Source: Citrus sinensis
Taxonomy: Eukaryota > Streptophyta > Magnoliopsida > Sapindales > Rutaceae
Direction of reading: 5' to 3'
Assembly: GCF_022201045.2 (NCBI RefSeq)
Contig: NC_068556.1
Coordinates: 186,001-250,000, forward strand
Length of the DNA stretch: 64,000 nucleotides
The position numbers and the translations under genes are program-made. Below the pieces are notes generated by a model. That model ran no database searches and had not been told where the DNA came from. It saw only the letters and a program-made list of their open reading frames with translations. Positions 57,838 to 64,000 of the stretch are shown here, piece by piece; position 1 is the first letter of the stretch; every line of letters starts with the position of its first letter.

Positions 57838-57981
57838 GGATGACAGGCAAGACCAGTTTGCAGGATTGGATAATTGGTTGAATAATGACCAATGGCCACA
57901 ACCAGAACAATTACTAGATGCTGCTCTAGAAGATGAAGATCGTGAGCTTGCTAATAGACTAGAAGCATGGAAATACTACTA
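57838..57981 (+). other. Short acidic open frame of unknown origin
   Basis: An ATG at 57838 opens a 47-codon frame rich in D, E, Q, N and W (MDDRQDQFAGLDNWLNN… ending LANRLEAWKYY). An 18-codon frame starting at 57788 stops at a TGA overlapping this ATG (atggatga). Composition is unlike random AT-rich intergenic DNA, so it may be a fragment of a repeat-encoded or retroelement/pararetroviral protein, or of a captured gene. I do not recognise the family. Confidence 0.25.
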
Positions 57982-58375
57982 AGAAATATTTCTTTTTACA
58001 AGAGGGAAGAGAATACAAGACTAAGTAGATTACAAGGCTTGATGATTCATACACCTACTCGAAGTACCTTTTTATAGGTATTGAGGGAATCTTCTTTTAT
58101 TACTACATCTTATCCCTAAGGAATCTTAATTTATGACTCATCACTGTTTTATGCCTTTGTATGGTTTACGCGAATTTTATTAGAAAATACTATTAAGAAA
58201 GATTTTCTTACAGGAGGGAAGAGAATACAAGACAAGGTAGATTACAAGACCCGATGATCCATACACATATTGGGAGTCCCCTTTTATAGGCACTAAGGGA
58301 ATTTTCTTTTGTTATTACATCTTATCTTTAAGGGATATTACTTTATGACTCACCACTACTTTATATTACATAACA
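57970..58375. repeat. Two diverged tandem copies of a ~212-bp unit
   Basis: The unit from about 57970 recurs at about 58182: aaatactactaagaaatatt against aaatactattaagaaagatt, then gagggaagagaatacaagac in both, ccttttataggcactaaggg against cctttttataggtattgagg, and ttattacatcttatc in both. Copies are perhaps 75-80% identical. Each has a TATA-like ttttatagg. The first copy overlaps the end of the short acidic frame at 57838. The pattern could be LTR or pararetroviral non-coding repeats, but that is only a guess. Confidence 0.65.
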
Positions 58376-59855
58376 CAATACATCTTATTCCTAAGGAATC
58401 TTATTTTACTATTCACAACACATTTTATTCCTAAGGAATCTTATTCCTAAGTTGGGGTCAATAGGGTCAATTCGAGTCGGTGAAAAATTTATTCCCAATG
58501 TCCTCAACAGTCATCTATAATGTAAACCCAAGGTCACCCAACAAGCCAGATAATTTTATGAACATGGTTGTCCTGTGTTAAAGAACACAACTCCCCCGAG
58601 TCCCGTTTTAATCAAGCCTCCGCTTGTATGGCTTTCGTCACTTCCTTGGAAATCTTTCTATGAGTGGTCCCGCATAACTTCCAATAGGAATATGTGGTCA
58701 TCTAGGTCGTGCAAAAGATTAGGCAGACTTTGAACATAACATTTAGCAATTGCAATTTACATTAAAATTACTATACAACATCAAAATTTCAAAACACACA
58801 AATTCGGTGGGTTGGAGAATTCGAGTTAGAGTAAAGCTTGAAGGAACTTGGTGATGGTAGAGGGTGTTGTAGCGGTAGATTTTATAGCAACATATCTGGT
58901 GTCTGCATCTGCAAATGATGATCTACATGTCGGATTGGAAACGATGGTCAATGGTGGCTATGTTGTGTCGAATCGATAGACATGTTGCGTCCGTGTGTCG
59001 ATTTGTGATGTGTATGAGAAACCCAACTGTGAGCAACAATGAACGATCAACAAGCGTGAAGAGTGAAGACTGAAGAGTAGAGAATAAGAGAGTGAGAGAG
59101 GGTGAGTAGATTGTGGATCATGATGTGTTGACCTGGTTGTGTTTTGTGTGAATTGTTTGTGATGTGTGTGGACCAAGATTTGTTTGTTTTTTTTATGGTT
59201 TTGTGTTAATTGTTTATGATGCCTTTGTATTTATAATTCTAAGTTGAGGCTTGAGGGAGAGGGAGGTTGTGCATGTCTATAGGTTTAGTTTTCAATTTCA
59301 TTCATTTTTTTTTAAATTTTAAAGCCAACTAGATCGGTTTATGATCCGATTAGGTTGGCAAAAATGCATCCGATCAAATTTTGTTAAGAAGCCGATCCGA
59401 TCCAAACCCGATATTTTTTAGATCAAATCCGGTCGGGTTAAATTGAATCGGATATTTTGCCCAACCCTTTCTTGAGACATAAACAATTACTAACAAACCA
59501 TTAAAAAAATGGAAAAAAAAATCATATTTTCGTAGAAATTTAATTTTTTTACATGTTAACTTTTATTTTGAATTGTTACGTCTACATAAAAATTAGGATA
59601 TGAAATTTCTATATATAAATTAAGATATGAAATTTAGGATAATTCTAGATACACATAGTTGTAAAGCATCCTAAAAATCTACTAATTAAGTGGTAACTCA
59701 AAAATCTACCTTACAATTATTCTGGACCGTCTCACGTCAATTAATAAATAACAAAAGAAAGGAACAAAAGAAACCCATTGATATGTGATTCACTACCACA
59801 CACCATGGATTTTTCAAGTTCAAGCTTTTGGCGCCGGTTAACTTGAATTTTCATT
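58376..59855. other. Intergenic DNA, probably old repeat filler
   Basis: tattcctaaggaatctta recurs near 58390, 58425 and 58440. The 59320-59470 part has repeated gatccgat and ccgatcc words. No gene is seen; the 72-codon minus frame at 58958-59176 is low-complexity. Confidence 0.4.
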
Positions 59856-59863
59856 ACAAATAT

Positions 59864-60755
59864 TAGGGTTGGCAAAACCTCGGGTCCAGGTGGAGTTTAG
59901 ACTTACCAGGCATCGGCCCCGAATCGATATAATTGCTATCTAGACCCGATTTCGTGCCTAGTTTTTTCACATCCTGGCCGGGTCAAGCCCGAAAACTCCC
60001 AAACATGGGTTTTTATTTGGATTTCCCTTGCGTAGATATGAACTGAAAAAAAAATGTAACAGTGCCAAAATTTAAATTTCTAACCTACTTAATTAATTTA
60101 ATCTTCAATATAAACTCATTCAATTATTTATCAAATATTTAATTTCAGCAGCACAGTAATTAGCAAATAATATCCGACATAAGTTCAACTCATCAACACA
60201 ATAATCTCCAAATTACATCCAACATTAATAATAATAATAATAATAAGAGTTTCATCATTTTTTTTTAAAAGAGAAAATTGAGAAGTCAAAAATCAATGCC
60301 TCGTGGCTGTGATGGTGGAGCGATGATGGCTAAGAAGGCGACGATGGAGACTGTGGCTGTGCGAACATGGCTATAGGTTGTGCTTTATGAGTTGTGACAA
60401 TGACACTGGAGATGGAAAGAAGCCACGCACCAAGGCCAACAACTGAGAAGTGAAAATGGATGATGCCTAGGCGTGGAGGTTCATGGAGGAGTGGTGCAGC
60501 GGTAGGTGGTGGCTGTTGGCTTGGAGTGTTGGAGAGTTGGAGGCGCCACCTTGTGTTTGTTTAAGGATATATATACAGGTACGGATCTGGGTTTCAAGTT
60601 TTTGGTGCAATATTCGGACCCATCCAGAAATGTCTGGATATTGAATTTCAATACCCAAAACCACTTTATTTACATATGCAGTCTGAATTTTACTTGGTTC
60701 GAATTGGCTAGGTCCGGACCGAATCTAGCCCTGGCGAGTTTTATTGCCACCCCTA
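59864..60755. mobile_element. Non-autonomous hAT element, 8-bp target duplication
   Basis: It begins tagggttggcaaaa and ends ttttattgccaccccta, which are reverse complements with two mismatches. The 8-bp acaaatat repeats exactly on both sides (59856-59863 and 60756-60763). The subterminal regions carry many ggtcc, cccga and gacccg words, as hAT ends often do. The 892-bp interior has no transposase, so the element would depend on a partner elsewhere. Confidence 0.9.
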
Positions 60756-60763
60756 ACAAATAT

Positions 60764-61405
60764 ATTGATAACTCTATGATAAGATAGTCCAGACATTTGG
60801 GCCGGCCATACTTACGTAGATATCAATATCCAATATAATTGGATGGTCCAAAATTCATCAATGGGCTTTGTCTTGATCTGCCTTATTATTATGATTGTAG
60901 TGAGTAATTTTTTTAATTAAACGGTTGGTTGGTTACGTCAGAAGGTCTTTTGATCGAACGAAAAAAGCTTCTCTTTTAATCGCGTAAATGAATTTAGTTT
61001 TGACAAACACCAAAAACAAGGTGAGGCGAGGTCGGTATCTGCCACCAAACAACCTTGTTCTGTGAACGAGGTAGAAATTAACCGACACGTGTTGAAACTC
61101 TCAGTATCTATCTACCTGAAGAAACAGGCAAATGCCGGTTACACACTGACCTGACCTGAACCAGCAACCCCTGCTCTGTATTCCAAAGCAAAACGAGAAT
61201 AATTAAGTAAAACAGTTGCCGGTTGCACCCAACCTATCACGTCGGCATCACGTAGTAAGTTTAATCCATTCAAAGAAAAGAAGCAGCGACAACAAAAGCA
61301 AGAGTAGAAGAAGAATATCTATCTATCTATCTTTCTAGAATCTAGTATTTTTCACTTGGCGAGCTTTCTTGGCTACTAATAATAATTATCATCAAAATTC
61401 GATTG
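60764..61405. promoter_or_regulatory. Upstream region and leader of the coiled-coil gene
   Basis: A leader probably begins around 61250-61320 (a (tatc)n run lies at about 61316-61331). The region between the hAT element and here contains gacacgtg-type text (ccgacacgtgttg near 61082), an ACGT-core G-box-like word in the likely promoter. No experimental support. Confidence 0.4.
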
Positions 61406-63995
61406 ATGGCGGCCTCAAAGCTCGTGATTTTCTCACTGTTTTTTGCCCTAATTTTAACTGCTGCTGATGTCTCGATCCAAGGAGAAGATGTGCCGCCTCT
61501 GACTGCATCTGACGCCGTCGATTCTTCCCCTCTCAAGATTGAATTGGACCAACTCAAGTCTAAGATCCGTTCTCTTGGTTTGCATTTTTTCTTTTCCTTT
61601 TATCTTTACTTCTATTTGACTCCAAATCATGCGTGAAAAGGAAGAAATATAAATATCGAAACTTTTTTAGGTTTTAGTCAGATTTTGGGAGTATCGACGA
61701 TTGACTTTCTACTTCGGTCTCAGTCTCAGTCTCAGATAGCGTGACTACGAATTTTATTGAAATTCAAATTGAGCATTATATAGCACCAATTAGTCTGACT
61801 GATTTCATCATTCATTTGTTGGCTGTTATACGTTTGCTTAAAATTACATTACTATCTAAATCTAAAAATTAGAGCTGAATGTTTGTGCTGTTTCTATTCG
61901 AGTCCATAGTTATATCAGTGTTTCGTGGGAGGAAAACTAACTGGGAAAATTAGTATAATTGAGCATTGTTTGGTTGTTTTGAGTTTATTTCATACCCTTC
62001 GTCTCTCTTTTCAATAGGAATCTTCAAAGTTCTGCTGTTGTATGTGAGCATTTGTTTTGATGTTGTTTACTTTTTTGTTCTAAAGAATCCCATATTGATG
62101 AGAAAACCCAAGAGTTGAAAGGTAAGGACGAGGTGGTAGCACAGAAGGAGAAGGCCATTCAGGACAAATCAGAAAGGATTGTGTCCTTGCAGAAAGAATT
62201 GTCTTCCCTTCAGGTTTGTACAAAGGGGAAAATAAATCATATATACAATGTCTTAGTAGGAGAGTTGTTGCGTACTAGTGCTGTGAAAACATGCGCCACA
62301 AGCATTTGTTACTAAGCAAGCTTTCTTTTTCTTGATTCTTAGAAAAAAGAGACGTTAAATGCTGCAGAGCAGGTCGACAAGGCTCATGCTCGTGCTGATG
62401 AACTTGAAAAACAGGTGAGGTACCTACAATCAAAATGCTTGTTTTGGAAGCCACTGCTTCTTTCTAAGTGTTGCTTGTCTTTGCAGATTGATAATCTCAA
62501 GAAGGAATCAGAGAAACAACAGAAAGAGAAAGAGGCCCTGGAAGCCAGGGCGATTGAAGCTGAGAAGAAAATAAGTGATTTGAGTGCCAAACTAGAGAAA
62601 GTAAGGCTTTTGTTTGGCAGAATTTCTCAGTGGTTCAATTTTATTGTTGTATTAAGCTTACTCTCGTTGTTGTTTGGAGTAATTCCCTTTTCTTGCTTGT
62701 GCTTATTGATGATAGATAACATGTTTAGATAGAATTTGTTTCTTTATCTGGGTCATCATCCCATCATTTGTCCATGCTCAGTTGCTCGTTGCCAACTGTA
62801 TGTATGCTAATCATTTCCGCAATTTTGGAAACTGTATTTGTTTTGTTGGGATGCCTTTTAACCTCTGATAGTTATGTATATTGGAATGAATTTTCACCCA
62901 TGTGGAACTTGCATGTTGCTTAATTGTATCCTATGCCTTTCATATGCTGACATTAGAAGATTTCTTACTTTTACAGCTTCAGAAAATTAATGATGAACAG
63001 AAGAGCAAAATTCGTAAAACCGAACGTGCTCTCAAGGTTGCTGAGGTATCATTCTAACTTGATTGAATTTTATGCGCAATCCTAGAGGATGTTAAAGCTT
63101 CTTCTTTTATCTTTTAATTTGAACTTTTCCTTGGCAGGAAGAAATGATGAGGGCAAAGTTTGAGGCTACTTCAAGATCCAAAGAGTTGACGGAGGTAACA
63201 CTCTTAGTTTATTTCATAATCTGTCTATCTAATATGGTGTTTCTGTCTGAGCTGGTTCAGAAATTACATGTGTCTTTATACTAGCTATATTCACATTTAG
63301 CTGAGGTTTTGAGGAGTTAGAAGAGAAAGTGACTTAGGGTAGAAGGTTTAATATTAGGAAGTTGATCTGAGGAATAGTGTCTGTTGAATCTTTGACTACA
63401 GATACTTGATGTGCCTGATGGACAGAATTTACTGCTTGAATTTTTAAGACTTAAACGAGACACTACTACATATTATTTCTAGTAGGAGCTTAATTTTTTT
63501 TTTTTCCATCATCTTCAATGAGTATGGTTGAATTTAATAATAAATATTGGCTTAATTTATTTCTTTACTGAGACACCACTAGATATTATTTCTGGCAGGG
63601 GCTTAAGCTTGTGTGTTTTCATCATCTTCAATGAGTATGGTTGAATTTAATAATAAATGTTGGCTTGTTTCTTCACTGAGCTTTCATTAGATGCCTAAAC
63701 TGTCTAAACATTCTTATGTCCATGCACTTGAGTCTGATTTTTGAAACATTATTGTGGAATTGCCACTATTAAAAATGACAAATATCCACGGATGTTGTTA
63801 CATTGGATCATGCGCTTCATGTTTCTAGGTGCAGTAGCGATGCACTTCATGCCATGACAACTATTCTTTTCTCAGATAAACTGCTATCAAGATTGAATAT
63901 ATAAATTGTGGTGCTAATGCATGTCTTAAATTTCTTATCAGGTTCATAGTGCATGGCTTCCTCCTTGGCTTGCTGTACATTTACTTCAATGTCAG
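61406..63995 (+). CDS. Signal-peptide plus coiled-coil protein (5' part; continues past the window)
   Basis: Seven exons are seen: 61406-61577, 62086-62213, 62343-62414, 62487-62600, 62977-63045, 63138-63194 and 63942-63995, with a donor (cag/gtaaa) at the very edge. Phases match, giving 222 codons so far. The start is the ATG at 61406, not the TTG before it. Residues 1-20 (MAASKLVIFSLFFALILTAA) form a signal peptide. From about residue 42 to 203 the sequence is almost continuous coiled coil (KELSSLQKKETLNAAEQVDK, then EKQIDNLKKESEKQQKEKEA). The last exon reads VHSAWLPPWLAVHLLQCQ, a hydrophobic, Trp/Pro-rich turn. This matches, by recollection, the Arabidopsis At4g31340/At2g24420 proteins (called myosin heavy chain-related or DNA repair ATPase-related), probably in the ER or secretory system. 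Function unknown; the missing 3' part is outside the window. Confidence 0.88.
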
Positions 63996-64000
63996 GTAAA

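Overview
This is plant nuclear DNA: AT-rich, with many GT-AG introns, dense microsatellites, and small non-autonomous transposons between genes. Gene families, intron structure, the MIR169 loci and the CYP716-type P450 remnants point to a dicot, probably woody. A Sapindales/Citrus-like genome is my guess by resemblance, not something the sequence proves.

Genes. Five protein-coding genes are supported. (1) A two-exon DUF599 membrane protein on + (9351-10980, 248 aa). (2) A six-exon group C bZIP transcription factor on + (14879-18065, 401 aa). (3) A single-exon calmodulin-like EF-hand protein on - (18330-18908, 192 aa), convergent with the bZIP. (4) An 18-coding-exon gene on - (20606-28322, 977 aa) that fuses an ABC1/UbiB atypical kinase to a serine beta-lactamase-like domain; reading phase holds across all 17 introns, one of which appears to be GC-AG. 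(5) The 5' part of a signal-peptide plus coiled-coil protein on + (61406 to beyond the right edge). Two tandem MIR169 hairpins lie at 52.0-52.35 kb, with a decayed third at 56.8 kb.

Repeats and decay. From 31 to 47 kb there are no intact host genes. Three tandem remnants of a CYP716-like cytochrome P450 lie at 32.5-34.0, 34.8-36.9 and 40.4-42.5 kb, one with its K-helix segment inverted. Next comes a 5'-truncated L1-type LINE with a 1,068-codon open frame. Several transposons have boundaries readable from terminal repeats and target-site duplications (TSDs): a Tourist-like MITE whose empty site is preserved in a neighbouring tandem duplicate (1.6 kb), other Tourist-like elements (19.4, 38.3, 47.0 kb), an 8-bp-TSD hAT element (59.9-60.8 kb), a 5-bp-TSD solo LTR (55.8-56.4 kb), and a 58-bp LINE stub with a 13-bp TSD (54.8 kb).

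I found no bacterial-type system, CRISPR array or clearly new gene system. The items most worth a second look are the kinase/beta-lactamase fusion with both sets of active-site motifs kept, the MIR169 tandem pair, and the rearranged P450 array. Exon boundaries were placed by eye from splice sites and phase. No similarity search was run, so family names rest on motif recognition.
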